Source of the DNA: Methylocystis rosea
Lineage (GTDB): Bacteria > Pseudomonadota > Alphaproteobacteria > Rhizobiales > Beijerinckiaceae
Length of the DNA: 64,000 nt
Direction of reading: 5' to 3'
NCBI RefSeq assembly: GCF_003855495.1
Contig: NZ_CP034086.1
Location: 2,269,501-2,333,500 of the forward strand
Under the pieces are notes generated by a model. It made no database searches. It had not been told where the DNA came from and was given only the letters and a program-made list of their open reading frames with translations. The number at the start of each line of letters is the position of its first letter. The stretch's first letter is position 1. Positions 14,291 to 23,475 of this stretch are shown piece by piece. A program made the translations under genes and the position numbers.

Positions 14291-16843
14291 ATGCCTGAAC
14301 GCCAAAGCGACCCGAAGCGTCTTCCAAACGAAACGCCGCGGCCGCCAGGCGAACTTGAAGAACTTGAGCGCGTCTGGGCCTATCCGCCGGGGTGGCGAAA
14401 AATCAGCGAGATCAACAACAGTCTCGTTGGCGTCATCTATATCGGCGCGGCCTTTCTGTTCTTTCTGCTCGCGGGCGTGCTGGCGCTGATCATGCGCGTC
14501 CAACTTTCGCACGGCGACAATCGTTTCATCGGACAGGATTTCTACAACCAGATCTTTACCGTGCATGGCACGACGATGATGTTCCTTTTCGCCGTGCCTG
14601 TGATGGAGGCGCTGAGCGTCATCCTGCTGCCGCAGATGCTGGCTGCGCGCGACCTGCCCTTTCCAAGGCTGAGCGCCTTCGCCGTCTGGGCCTATGTGAT
14701 CGGCGGCCTCGTGTTCTTCTCGACGATCTTCTATGGACTCGCGCCGAGCGGCGGCTGGTTCATGTATCCGCCGCTGACGCTGACCAAGTTCTCGCCGGGA
14801 GACAACGCCGATTTCTGGCTGCTCGGCATCGGCTTCATCGAGATATCCGCAATCGCTGGCGCCATTGAAATTATCGTCGGTTTGCTGCGCACGCGGCCGC
14901 CGGGGATGACGCTCGACAAGATGCCGATCTTCGGCTGGTCGATGCTGGTCTTTGCGGCGATGATCGTCTTCGCCTTCCCCGCTGTGATCCTTGCGACCAT
15001 GATGCTTGAGATCGAGCGGTCCTTCGGCTGGCCCTTCTTCAATGCGGCCCAAAGCGGCGATCCGCTGCTGTGGCAGCATCTCTTCTGGTTTTTCGGGCAT
15101 CCCGAGGTCTACATCATCTTCCTGCCCGCGGCCGGTCTCGTCTCGATGATCGTGCCTACGATGGCGCAACGGCCCCTGGTTGGCTACCGGCTGATCGTCG
15201 TCGCGTTGATCGCCACGGGCTTCTTCAGCTTCGGCCTGTGGGTGCATCACATGTTCAGCACCGGCATACCGGCCCTAAGCCTCGGTTTCTTTTCGGCCGC
15301 GAGCATGGCGGTCGCCGTGCCTTCCGGCATTCAGGTCTTCTCATGGATCGCGACGATCGCCGCGGCGCGCGATCGATTCAGAATCACCACGCCGTCGCTG
15401 TTCATCCTCGGATTTCTTTTCATCTTCGCGGTCGGCGGTCTGACGGGCGTCATGGTGGCGGTCGTGCCGTTCGATCTTCAGGCGCATGACAGCTATTTCA
15501 TCGTCGCGCATTTCCATTACGTGCTCGTCGGCGGCATGGTGTTTCCGCTGTTTGCGACCTTCTATTACTGGGACCCGATGATCAGCCGGAACCGGCTTTC
15601 GGAGCGCCTGGGGCGCTACGTGTTCTGGCTTATGTTCATCGGCTTCAACGTCGCCTTTTTCCCCATGCACATCTCTGGTCTCCTCGGCATGCCGCGCCGG
15701 GTTTGGACCTATCCAAGCGCCATGGGCTGGGACACGCTCAATATGACGTCCACCATCGGCGCCTTCATTCTCGCGCTCGGCGTGCTGGTGTTCGTCGTCG
15801 ATATTTTCGTGCGCTTCCGGCGCGACTGGGAGACGCAGCGAAGGCAAACCAACCCCTGGAACGCCGGAACGCTGGAGTGGCTGCCGAGCGATCTTTATTC
15901 GATGCGCAGCGTTCCAATCGTCACGAGTCGCTACCCTCTATGGGATCAGCCCAATCTCGCCGAGGACGTCGCCGCGGGGGCCTATTATCTGCCGAACGCC
16001 GCAACCGGACGGCGCGAGACGATCGTCACCTCGCCGATCGACGCCCGACCGGAATATCTGCTGGAAATGCCGGGGCCCGGCTGGGCGCATATGTTCTCCG
16101 CGGTCTTCACGGCCGCTTTCTTTCTGCTGCTGACGGTGAAGGCCGTTGCGATCGCGCTTGTCTGCGGCGCGGTAGCCATCTTCGCCACGCTCGTCTGGTG
16201 CTGGCAGCTCGACCCGCCGCCGCGCGGACGGGTGGAGATCGGCGGCGGGATCAGTCTGCCCACCTATATGTCCGGACCCTCGTCGCACGCCTGGTGGGCG
16301 ATGATCGTGCTGATCCTCGTCGCCGGCTCGCTCTACATCGCCTTCGTCTTCTCCTACCTCTATCTTTGGACCGTCAGCCCGGGGGTTTGGCCCCTCGCGG
16401 GCTCTTCGCCGCTTCCGGACCTGCGCTGGGCGGCGAGCGGCGCGTCGCTGATGCTTCTCAGCATCCTTGCGTACGGGATGGCCGACCGCGCGCTTCCAAA
16501 GCCCGGTTCGATCAGCCTATCGGCGGCGCTTCTGATGATCGCCGGCGCCTTGTGTCTCATCGCCGGCGTCGGGATAGAGGGCTATGCGCAATGGCGATCC
16601 GGCCTGCGGCCGGGGGAAAACTCCTACGGCGCGATGGTGTATTTGGACATTGTCTTGACAGGTCAGCTCGTGGCGACTGTCACGCTGATGACCGGATTCG
16701 CCCTGGCGCGTCTCGTCACGGGGAAACTCGATGCGCAGCGACGCGTATCATTCGAAAGCGCGGCGCTGCTGGCTTACTACACAGCCGCGCAAGGGCTCCT
16801 CGGATTTCTGCTCATTTATGGCTTTCCGCGAATGCTGGGGTAG
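14291..16843 (+). CDS. ctaD: Cytochrome c oxidase subunit I+III fusion
   Basis: An 850-residue heme-copper oxidase catalytic subunit. Residues of about 30-540 are subunit I: heme a ligand His92 (TVHGTT), CuB and tyrosine site His270-Pro-Glu272-Val-Tyr274, CuB His319-His320, and heme ligands His407 and His409 (AHFHYV). The D-channel Asp121 (ARDLPFPR) and Glu272 are present. The position normally occupied by the K-channel lysine (PTGIKVFSW in A1 oxidases) is Gln348 here (PSGIQVFSW). Residues of about 600-850 form a second membrane region resembling subunit III. No subunit II gene is adjacent. CtaG is just upstream and a small membrane protein just downstream. Confidence 0.93.
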   Translation: MPERQSDPKRLPNETPRPPGELEELERVWAYPPGWRKISEINNSLVGVIYIGAAFLFFLLAGVLALIMRVQLSHGDNRFIGQDFYNQIFTVHGTTMMFLFAVPVMEALSVILLPQMLAARDLPFPRLSAFAVWAYVIGGLVFFSTIFYGLAPSGGWFMYPPLTLTKFSPGDNADFWLLGIGFIEISAIAGAIEIIVGLLRTRPPGMTLDKMPIFGWSMLVFAAMIVFAFPAVILATMMLEIERSFGWPFFNAAQSGDPLLWQHLFWFFGHPEVYIIFLPAAGLVSMIVPTMAQRPLVGYRLIVVALIATGFFSFGLWVHHMFSTGIPALSLGFFSAASMAVAVPSGIQVFSWIATIAAARDRFRITTPSLFILGFLFIFAVGGLTGVMVAVVPFDLQAHDSYFIVAHFHYVLVGGMVFPLFATFYYWDPMISRNRLSERLGRYVFWLMFIGFNVAFFPMHISGLLGMPRRVWTYPSAMGWDTLNMTSTIGAFILALGVLVFVVDIFVRFRRDWETQRRQTNPWNAGTLEWLPSDLYSMRSVPIVTSRYPLWDQPNLAEDVAAGAYYLPNAATGRRETIVTSPIDARPEYLLEMPGPGWAHMFSAVFTAAFFLLLTVKAVAIALVCGAVAIFATLVWCWQLDPPPRGRVEIGGGISLPTYMSGPSSHAWWAMIVLILVAGSLYIAFVFSYLYLWTVSPGVWPLAGSSPLPDLRWAASGASLMLLSILAYGMADRALPKPGSISLSAALLMIAGALCLIAGVGIEGYAQWRSGLRPGENSYGAMVYLDIVLTGQLVATVTLMTGFALARLVTGKLDAQRRVSFESAALLAYYTAAQGLLGFLLIYGFPRMLG

Positions 16844-16846
16844 ACG

Positions 16847-17236
16847 ATGTCGCGTGCAGGCAAGGCGGAGCATCCTCGCTGGTCGCTGACGACGATCATC
16901 GCCTCTCTGCTCGCCGGTCCCATCGTCTGGAGCCTGCATTTTCTTTTTGTCTATGGCGGACACACGCTGATGTGCGCGCTCGGATGGTCCAGCGAGCCGC
17001 AAATCATACGGGCGACTGTGATCGTGGCGGGCGGCGCGGCCCTTGCGCTTCTTGTTTTCATCGCGCGCGCGGCGCGCCGCTGGCGTCGCGATGCGGTCGA
17101 GAGCGACGGCGACGCCGCCCTGTCAGCGGAATTTCAGATGCGCGCGACGTTGCTGCTGATCTTGCTGTCGAGCGCCGGCGTGGTGTGGTCGAGCCTTGCG
17201 GCTTTCTTTATCGCGCCCTGCCAGACGCTGCGATGA
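16847..17236 (+). CDS. Small membrane protein of the oxidase operon
   Basis: A 129-residue protein starting 3 bases after the oxidase stop. It has three predicted helices (about 15-37, 55-75 and 100-122) with a charged cytoplasmic loop between the second and third. The segment LAGPIVWSLHFLFVYGGHTLMC and the final IAPCQTLR are distinctive. I do not recognise a named family; small membrane proteins of this shape sit beside I+III fused oxidases, and a structural or assembly role is inferred from position. Confidence 0.7.
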   Translation: MSRAGKAEHPRWSLTTIIASLLAGPIVWSLHFLFVYGGHTLMCALGWSSEPQIIRATVIVAGGAALALLVFIARAARRWRRDAVESDGDAALSAEFQMRATLLLILLSSAGVVWSSLAAFFIAPCQTLR

Positions 17237-17429
17237 AGTCGCCCGAGATAGTAAAAGTGCGGGGGGATGGCGCCGCGGGCGCTGCGCCTGAGCGCGCCGG
17301 GCCGACGCGCTGGCGGTTGCGCCAAAGGCGCGGAGCCTCTCGCGCCGGTTGGCGCGCACACTGGTCAATTCTCAGGCGGGGCGGATCGGCCGACGCCGAT
17401 CACGACCCTCGGGCGCCAAGTTCTGGACT

Positions 17430-17951
17430 CTAGGCCGCAGGCTTGGCTTGTTCGGCGACTTTGACCGGCAGCTGCGTCCGAATCGCATCGACGATCCTTT
17501 GAACGGAGGCGTCGGACTCACTGGCGCGCTTCTCCGCCGCGATGGCCCGCTGCTCCATAGCCGCCAGTTCGGCCTGCCTCGCCGCAAGCTGCGACTGCAC
17601 CCCCTCGAGATCTTTTCGCGTCTGGATGAGGGCCGCGGAGAGTTCGGCGGCTTCCGACTCCGATTTGCGCAGCGCAGCTTCGGCGCGATCGCCTCGGTCT
17701 TCGGCGCGCTCTAGCTTCTCTCTCACCGCATTAGCGGCGCTATGCGCGCGCGCCACCGCTTGAGCGGACTGCTTTTCGAGCTCCTTGATCGCCGCGGCGG
17801 CCTGGGACACGAGGTCCAGCGCCGCCGTAGCGTCGTCAGTGGCGCGCGGCCGCTGACGGACAGGATAGTTCGGCGCCGGCGGCGCCAGCGGCCTGTTGTC
17901 CCCTCTCGGGATGATTTCGTCCATCACCTGATCCAGATCCAGCGAATCCAT
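17430..17951 (-). CDS. Coiled-coil protein of unknown function
   Basis: About 173 residues from the ATG at 17951, which has GGGAGG about 6 bases upstream; the open frame extends 15 codons further without a good ribosome site. Residues 1-45 are polar with prolines (DEIIPRGDNRPLAPPAP), and about 48-150 form one long Ala/Glu/Arg-rich coiled coil (KELEKQSAQAVARAHSAANAV...). There is no membrane helix or signal peptide. Function unknown. Confidence 0.65.
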   Translation of the reverse strand: MDSLDLDQVMDEIIPRGDNRPLAPPAPNYPVRQRPRATDDATAALDLVSQAAAAIKELEKQSAQAVARAHSAANAVREKLERAEDRGDRAEAALRKSESEAAELSAALIQTRKDLEGVQSQLAARQAELAAMEQRAIAAEKRASESDASVQRIVDAIRTQLPVKVAEQAKPAA

Positions 17952-18259
17952 TTGCGCCTCCCGCCATCGCACGAACTGGGTTGGCCAGCCGTCCAATCAG
18001 ATTCCTATTATGGACAAGAATCCGGCCAAATCTCGACCATTAAGTCAAGTTTTAACCATAACCTGCGGGGTAAGCGTTTTCCTAGGACAGATCGGCCTCC
18101 AAGGGCCAATGCTTAAGCTACTAAGCGCGCCGATGCGACTGAAAACGTGCCTTGTTCACACAAATTCTGTGTAGGGCTCAATATCACCGCGCAGCTGTAA
18201 TAATTTTGGCGCAATAGCCCAGGGACCTCACGCACGCACCCTTACCAAAAGAGCTCGTC
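17952..18259. other. Intergenic region upstream of ppsA
   Basis: 308 bases between divergent genes, with a lower-GC stretch around 18000-18065. An inverted repeat ACACA-AATTC-TGTGT at 18158-18172 lies about 90 bases before the ppsA start and could be an operator. No gene or RNA was recognised. Confidence 0.35.
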
Positions 18260-20731
18260 ATGAATAGAATGGCCGACTCCCCCATTTCCAAAGAGTCAAC
18301 GCCGGCGCACTCGGCTTCCGGGCGATTTATTCGTTTTTTCAATGAGGTGAACATCGCCGACGTGCCGCTGGTAGGCGGCAAGAACGCCTCGCTTGGCGAA
18401 ATGTACCGGGAGCTGACGGCCAAGGGCATCCAGGTGCCCAATGGCTTCGCCGTCACCGCCGAAGCCTATCGCTATACGCTCGATGCAGCGGGCGTCTGGA
18501 CCACGCTAAAAGAGGCGCTCGAGGGATTGGACCCGTCTGACGTCGATGATCTCGCCAAGCGCGCCGCGCGCGCCCGCGACATCGTTTATGGCGCGCAGAC
18601 GCCCCCGGTCGTCGAGGCCGAAATCCGCACCGCCCTAGCCCGCCTCACCGACGAATATGGAGCCGATTTGACGGTCGCGGTGCGCTCGTCGGCGACGGCG
18701 GAAGATTTGCCGAGCGCGAGCTTCGCCGGACAACATGACACTTATCTCAATGTGCGCGGCCCCGCCGCCGTTCTCGACGCTATCCGTCATTGCTTTGCGA
18801 GCCTGTTCACCGACCGCGCCATCCGCTATCGCATCGACAACGGATTCGATCACTTCAAAGTGTTCAACTCCGTCGGCGTGATGAAAATGGTGCGCTCGGA
18901 TTTGGCGGCGTCCGGCGTCATCTTCACGATCGACACCGAAAGCGGATTCGAGGACGTTGTCTTCCTCACCGGCGCCTATGGCCTTGGCGAAAACGTCGTG
19001 CAGGGCGCGGTCGACCCCGACGAATTTTACGTCTTCAAGCCCACCTATCGGCAGGGCAAGCGCGCTATTTTGAAGCGCGCGCTGGGCGCAAAAAAAATCA
19101 GGATGGTCTTTTCGGATCGGGGCCGGGCGACGACGCGCAACATCCCCACCGACGCCAAGGAATGCGAGAAATTCTGCATCTCCGACGAAGAGGCGCTGAC
19201 GCTCGCCGGCCAGGCGATCGAGATCGAGGACCATTATAGCGCCAAAGCCGGCGCGCGCCGCCCCATGGACATCGAATGGGCCAAGGATGGTCTCGACGGC
19301 CAGCTCTACATCGTTCAGGCCCGCCCCGAAACCGTCGCGTCGCGCCGCGACCGGAACATCGCTGAAATCTATAAGGTGACGAAGCACGGCGCGGTGAAAG
19401 TTGAAGGGCGCGCCGTCGGCGCAAAGATCGCCAGCGGCAAGGCGCGCGTGATCGAGCACGCCAGCGAGCTTTCAACATTCGTTCCGGGCGAGATCCTCGT
19501 CGCCGATACGACGTCGCCGGACTGGGGCACGGTGATGAAATCGGCCGCCGCCATAGTGACGAACCGCGGCGGCCGCACGTGCCATGCGGCGATCGTCGCG
19601 CGCGAACTTGGCATTCCGGCAATCGTCGGCACGGACGCCGCGACGCGACTCATTCGCACCGGCGACATGATCTCGGTGAGTTGCGCCGAGGGCGACGCCG
19701 GAAAGGTCTACGAAGGGCCCATCGCCTTCGAGGTGGAGCGCGTCGATCTGTCGACTCTGACGAAGCCCGCCACGCATGTGATGATGAACGTCGGCAATCC
19801 CGATATCGCCTTCGGCCTTGCGGCGCTGCCGAACGACGGCGTCGGCCTTGCGCGCATGGAGTTCATTATTGCGGACTCGATCAAGGCGCACCCCATGGCG
19901 CTCGTTCACCCGGAGCGGCTCGGAGAGCGCGAACGCGCCGAAATTGCGAGACTGACCGCAAATTATGCAAGCCCCAGCGAATTTTTCGTGAAGCGCCTGT
20001 CGGAAGGCGTCGGCACGATCGCCGCGGCGTTTTATCCAAAGCCTGTCGTCGTGCGCATGTCCGACTTCAAGAGCAATGAATATGCCTCATTGCTCGGCGG
20101 CGAGGTTTTCGAAATGCAGGAAGCCAATCCGATGATTGGCTTTCGCGGCGCATCGCGCTATGCCCACCCTGCTTACCGGGAAGGTTTCGCGCTCGAATGC
20201 GCCGCAATGACCCGCGTGCGCGACGAGATGGGTCTGACGAACATCACGCTGATGATTCCCTTCTGCCGCCGGATCGAAGAAGCGGAGAAGGTCATCTCGC
20301 TGATGCGCGAACTCGGTCTCGAACGCGGCAAGAACGGGCTCGAGATCTACGTGATGTGCGAAATTCCAAACAACGTCATGCTTATCGATCAATTCTCCAA
20401 AAATTTCGACGGTTTTTCGATCGGCTCGAACGATCTGACGCAACTGACGCTCGGCGTCGATCGCGACTCCGAAATCGTCGCCTTCGACTTCGACGAACGC
20501 GACGAGGGCGTGAAGGAGATCATTCGTTTGGCGGTCGAAGGGGCCAAGCGCAACGGGCGGCACAGCGGCATTTGCGGCCAGGCGCCCTCGGATTACCCAG
20601 AGATCGCCGAGTTTCTCGTGCGCTTGGGAATCGATTCGATCAGCCTCAATCCCGACACGGTTTTGCAGACCACAAGACGCATCGTCGATTTGGAGAAGCG
20701 TCTTGGTCGAGGGCCGAGAAAGACGGATTGA
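18260..20731 (+). CDS. ppsA: Phosphoenolpyruvate synthase
   Basis: An 823-residue enzyme that makes PEP, AMP and phosphate from pyruvate and ATP, giving gluconeogenesis a route from C3 compounds. The N-terminal ATP-grasp domain includes VGGKNASLGEMYREL and RSSATAEDLPSASFAGQHDTYLN. The swivelling phosphohistidine domain has GGRTCHAAIVARE with the carrier at His442. The C-terminal TIM barrel has GSNDLTQLTLGVDRDS and the catalytic Cys772 in HSGICGQAPSD. Length and motif order are those of PEP synthase rather than PPDK. It is a single gene; with PckA at 46.6-48.2 kb it provides two ways to PEP. Confidence 0.95.
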   Translation: MNRMADSPISKESTPAHSASGRFIRFFNEVNIADVPLVGGKNASLGEMYRELTAKGIQVPNGFAVTAEAYRYTLDAAGVWTTLKEALEGLDPSDVDDLAKRAARARDIVYGAQTPPVVEAEIRTALARLTDEYGADLTVAVRSSATAEDLPSASFAGQHDTYLNVRGPAAVLDAIRHCFASLFTDRAIRYRIDNGFDHFKVFNSVGVMKMVRSDLAASGVIFTIDTESGFEDVVFLTGAYGLGENVVQGAVDPDEFYVFKPTYRQGKRAILKRALGAKKIRMVFSDRGRATTRNIPTDAKECEKFCISDEEALTLAGQAIEIEDHYSAKAGARRPMDIEWAKDGLDGQLYIVQARPETVASRRDRNIAEIYKVTKHGAVKVEGRAVGAKIASGKARVIEHASELSTFVPGEILVADTTSPDWGTVMKSAAAIVTNRGGRTCHAAIVARELGIPAIVGTDAATRLIRTGDMISVSCAEGDAGKVYEGPIAFEVERVDLSTLTKPATHVMMNVGNPDIAFGLAALPNDGVGLARMEFIIADSIKAHPMALVHPERLGERERAEIARLTANYASPSEFFVKRLSEGVGTIAAAFYPKPVVVRMSDFKSNEYASLLGGEVFEMQEANPMIGFRGASRYAHPAYREGFALECAAMTRVRDEMGLTNITLMIPFCRRIEEAEKVISLMRELGLERGKNGLEIYVMCEIPNNVMLIDQFSKNFDGFSIGSNDLTQLTLGVDRDSEIVAFDFDERDEGVKEIIRLAVEGAKRNGRHSGICGQAPSDYPEIAEFLVRLGIDSISLNPDTVLQTTRRIVDLEKRLGRGPRKTD

Positions 20732-20835
20732 CCGCTCTGCGCAACTCTTAGATTGATCTGGATCGCCGTTCACGTTTGGCGCCCGCGCCAAGCGTGGACC
20801 GACTGTGGCGCGCGTCGCCAAATAAAGGAAAGCAA

Positions 20836-21906
20836 ATGATCGCAGCCGGCTACGGGAAAGTCCTCGCGACGATGGCGCCAGCAGCCGGACTTGTGGGAGT
20901 CGCCGCAGCGCTGCATTTCACCGAAGCCGGGCCCATCGTCAATTTCATCGCCTCGGCTTTGGCCCTGGCGAGCGTCGCGCATGTGATTGGCGAAGCCACC
21001 GATCAGCTTGGCAATCACCTCTCGCCGGCCGCGACGGGCATTGTTCAGTCGGCGGTCGGCAATCTTCCCGAATTGTTCGTCTGCATCTTCGCGCTCAGGG
21101 CCGGGCTGCTGACCGTCGTGCAGGCGTCGCTGATCGGCTCCATTCTGTCGAACGCGCTTCTCGTCCTGGGCCTCGCTTTTATCGCCGGCGGCTGGAGGCG
21201 CGGCGTTCTTCACTTCGAAAGTCAGACGCCGCGGATGATCGCGACGCTGCTTCTGCTGGCGGTGTCGGCGTTGGTGCTGCCGACGCTCGCGCAGGAGTTG
21301 CACCTGCCGAGCGGCGCCCATGAGCAGGAGCTCGCCGTCGTCTGCGCGATTGTGCTTCTTTTCGTTTTCGTTGTGCTCACCCAGGCGATGCTCAGTCAGG
21401 GGCAGCGTGCGCTGCCGGCTGAAGCGCATGCGCGCCAGCATGCATGGTCGCTCGGCGCCGCGATCGCCGTTCTCGCCGCCTGTGGCGGCGCCGCCGCCTT
21501 CGTCTCGGACTGGTTCGTCGAGGCGCTCGGTCCAGCGATTGAAATCCTGGGCATCAGCGAGGCCTTTTCCGGGCTCGTCATCGTCGCCATCGCCGGCAAC
21601 GCCGTCGAAAATGTCGTGGGCGTTCGGCTCGCGGCTCAGGGCAAGGCCGACCTCGCGGTCAGCGTTATTTTGAACTCGGCGCTTCAGGTCGCCGTGGCGC
21701 TGATTCCGATTCTCGTGCTCGTCAGCTTTGCGATGGGCGGCGCGGCGCCGTTCACGCTCGCCATTCCGCCGATCCTCGCGGCGGCGCTGTTTCTTTCAGT
21801 ATTGGTCGTCACAGTGGTCACCGTCGACGGCCGAGCGGACATGGTCGACGGGGCCGCGCTGGTCGGTCTTTACGTCATCGTCGCGACGATCTTCTGGTGG
21901 GGTTAG
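20836..21906 (+). CDS. Calcium/cation:proton antiporter (CaCA family)
   Basis: A 356-residue membrane protein with 10-11 helices in two homologous halves. The alpha-1 repeat reads VIGEATDQLGNHL followed by GNLPELFVCIFALRAG and GSILSNALLVLG; the alpha-2 repeat reads GLVIVAIAGNAVENVVGVRLA and VSVILNSALQVA. The acidic residues in GNxPE and GNAVEN are the cation-binding pair of Cax-type exchangers. The ATG at 20836 is preferred over an upstream in-frame start because AAAGGAA precedes it by about 6 bases. It may export calcium or another cation using the proton gradient. Confidence 0.88.
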   Translation: MIAAGYGKVLATMAPAAGLVGVAAALHFTEAGPIVNFIASALALASVAHVIGEATDQLGNHLSPAATGIVQSAVGNLPELFVCIFALRAGLLTVVQASLIGSILSNALLVLGLAFIAGGWRRGVLHFESQTPRMIATLLLLAVSALVLPTLAQELHLPSGAHEQELAVVCAIVLLFVFVVLTQAMLSQGQRALPAEAHARQHAWSLGAAIAVLAACGGAAAFVSDWFVEALGPAIEILGISEAFSGLVIVAIAGNAVENVVGVRLAAQGKADLAVSVILNSALQVAVALIPILVLVSFAMGGAAPFTLAIPPILAAALFLSVLVVTVVTVDGRADMVDGAALVGLYVIVATIFWWG

Positions 21907-22070
21907 CCCCTCCCGGCGCCAACGCGACGCCTTTTCGATTCTACGCTTTTTCCGGCCACGAAGGGATGAGCGCAGTCGCTCTCGCCCTATATCTCTCGCC
22001 CTGAAGGCGCTGCGGGCCGACGCGACTTGGAGTCGTGCGGGAAGACAGACCGCGGCGGTGGGAGGGACTT

Positions 22071-22565
22071 ATGAAAACAACAATAGCGATCGTCGTCGCT
22101 GGCGTCCTCGCCTGCGGCGGAGCGGCCCAGGGCGGCGCAGTCGAAGCGCATCGCGTATTTCTTCCGCAGAACATGAAATGGGAGGCGGCGCCGAGTTCGC
22201 TGCCAGGCGGCGCCGAAATGGCGGTGCTGTACGGAGACCCGACCAAAGAAGGCGACTTCGTCGCCAGGATCAGAGCGCCGAAAGGCTACCGGGTGCCGCC
22301 ACACACGCATTCCAAGGCCGAACTCGTCACGATCATCTCCGGCGCATTCAGTTTCGGTCGAGGGCAGGCGGCCGACCGCGCGACGGTCGAAAGACTCCCA
22401 GCGGGAAGCTTCATTTCAATGCCTGCCGGCGTGCTGCATTATGTTTTCGTCGACGAGGACTCAGTGCTCCAGATCAACGCAACCGGTCCTTGGCAGATCG
22501 ACTATTACGATCCGAAAGACGACCCGCGGCTGAATATTGCGCCTGCGGGAACGCCTGTGCGCTAA
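22071..22565 (+). CDS. Periplasmic cupin-domain protein
   Basis: A 164-residue protein with a signal peptide (KTTIAIVVAGVLACGGAAQG) and a single cupin. The metal-site motif begins PPHTHSKAELVTIISG and the second motif is MPAGVLHYVF, so two histidines, a Glu and a later His are present. The ATG at 22071 follows GGGAGG. Substrate unknown; exported single-domain cupins of this size are frequent in alphaproteobacteria. A hairpin follows the stop. Confidence 0.8.
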   Translation: MKTTIAIVVAGVLACGGAAQGGAVEAHRVFLPQNMKWEAAPSSLPGGAEMAVLYGDPTKEGDFVARIRAPKGYRVPPHTHSKAELVTIISGAFSFGRGQAADRATVERLPAGSFISMPAGVLHYVFVDEDSVLQINATGPWQIDYYDPKDDPRLNIAPAGTPVR

Positions 22566-22868
22566 GCGGAAGACGCTTCAAAGAAAACGGCTCGCGCCTT
22601 TACATCCGAGGTCGCGAGCCGTTCCGTGTAGGCTACCGCTGGCAGCGGCCGCCTCTCGGTAAAAACGTAGGCCCAGGGCAATTGAAAGCAAGCAGGGCCG
22701 TGGCGCGCCTCTGATCGCTCCGGCGCGACGCCGCGTCCCGTTCGGCTCGGCTGTGGCAAATATTCTTGCGACGGCTCAAGGGCTTCGCGGCGGGGTTACT
22801 TTTTGTATTTTTCGCCATAAAGTCCCGGCGCGCGGCTAAGTTCCGCACCCATCAATTGGAGTTCAATA
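22566..22868. other. Intergenic region with hairpin
   Basis: 303 bases. AACGGCTCGCG (22586-22596) pairs perfectly with CGCGAGCCGTT (22613-22623) around a 16-base loop, just after the cupin stop, and may end its transcript although no T-run follows. A stretch near 22798-22825 (TTTTTGTATTTTTCGCC) is AT-rich and could hold a promoter for the DUF992 gene. Nothing else was seen. Confidence 0.4.
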
Positions 22869-23411
22869 ATGTCTCATTCCTCGCTCGGCCGCGCGATGTG
22901 CGCGATGTCTTTCATCGCGCTGTCGTCCAGCGCCGCCATGGCCCAGTCGGTGCAGGTCGGCACCCTTCTCTGCCATGTCTCCGGCGGCGTCGGCATGATT
23001 ATCATGGAGAATCAGGCGCTCGACTGCGTCTACACGGACGCCAAAGGCAGCCCGCCCCAGCATTACATCGGCAGACTGACCAACGTCGGCGCCAATATCG
23101 GCATCAGCGGTCCGGGTCAGATGATTTGGACGGTTCTCGCGGCCACCAACAGCGTGGCGCCTGGCGCGCTGGCCGGAGACTATGTCGGCGCGGAAGGGTC
23201 GGTCGCAGTCGGCGCCGGCGCCGGCGGCGCGGTCCTTGTGGGCGGCTCGAACAAGACCATCTCCCTGCAGCCCGTGTCCGTTTCCCTTGGCACCGGCCTC
23301 AATGTTTCCGCCGGCATCGGCAATGTCAGCCTGCAATATATGCCGGTGACCCCGCCGCCGCCGCCGCCCGCGCCGGCCGCCAAGCCGAAGAAAACTCGCG
23401 CGCACCGGTAA
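22869..23411 (+). CDS. DUF992 domain exported protein
   Basis: A 180-residue protein with a signal peptide ending SSAAMAQS (cleavage about residue 26). The mature part begins VQVGTLLCHVSGGVGMII and has two cysteines (LLC and LDC), matching DUF992, a family of unknown function widespread in Hyphomicrobiales. The domain continues to about residue 160 (SLQYMP). The last ~20 residues are a proline run followed by basic residues (KPKKTRAHR). A strong bidirectional terminator follows. Confidence 0.85.
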   Translation: MSHSSLGRAMCAMSFIALSSSAAMAQSVQVGTLLCHVSGGVGMIIMENQALDCVYTDAKGSPPQHYIGRLTNVGANIGISGPGQMIWTVLAATNSVAPGALAGDYVGAEGSVAVGAGAGGAVLVGGSNKTISLQPVSVSLGTGLNVSAGIGNVSLQYMPVTPPPPPPAPAAKPKKTRAHR

Positions 23412-23438
23412 TCTTTGACGACGCAACGGACGAAAACG

Positions 23439-23465
23439 GGCGCGCCGCCGGCGCGCCCTTTTTTG
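23439..23465. terminator. Bidirectional rho-independent terminator
   Basis: GGGCGCGCC (23439-23447) pairs with GGCGCGCCC (23451-23459) around a GCC loop and is followed by six T. On the minus strand the stem is followed by GTTTTCG. It lies between the convergent DUF992 and DUF4331 genes. Confidence 0.85.
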
Positions 23466-23475
23466 CGCCTGCGAT

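Noticed and set aside
13751..15250. A 499-codon minus-strand frame opposite ctaG and ctaD
   Set aside because: Highly charged, low-complexity translation typical of the antisense frame of GC-rich membrane protein genes.
17233..17433. Open frame starting ATGA at the stop of the small oxidase-operon protein
   Set aside because: The translation is Arg/Ala/Gly-rich without any recognisable pattern and no ribosome site beyond the overlap; not supportable as a gene.
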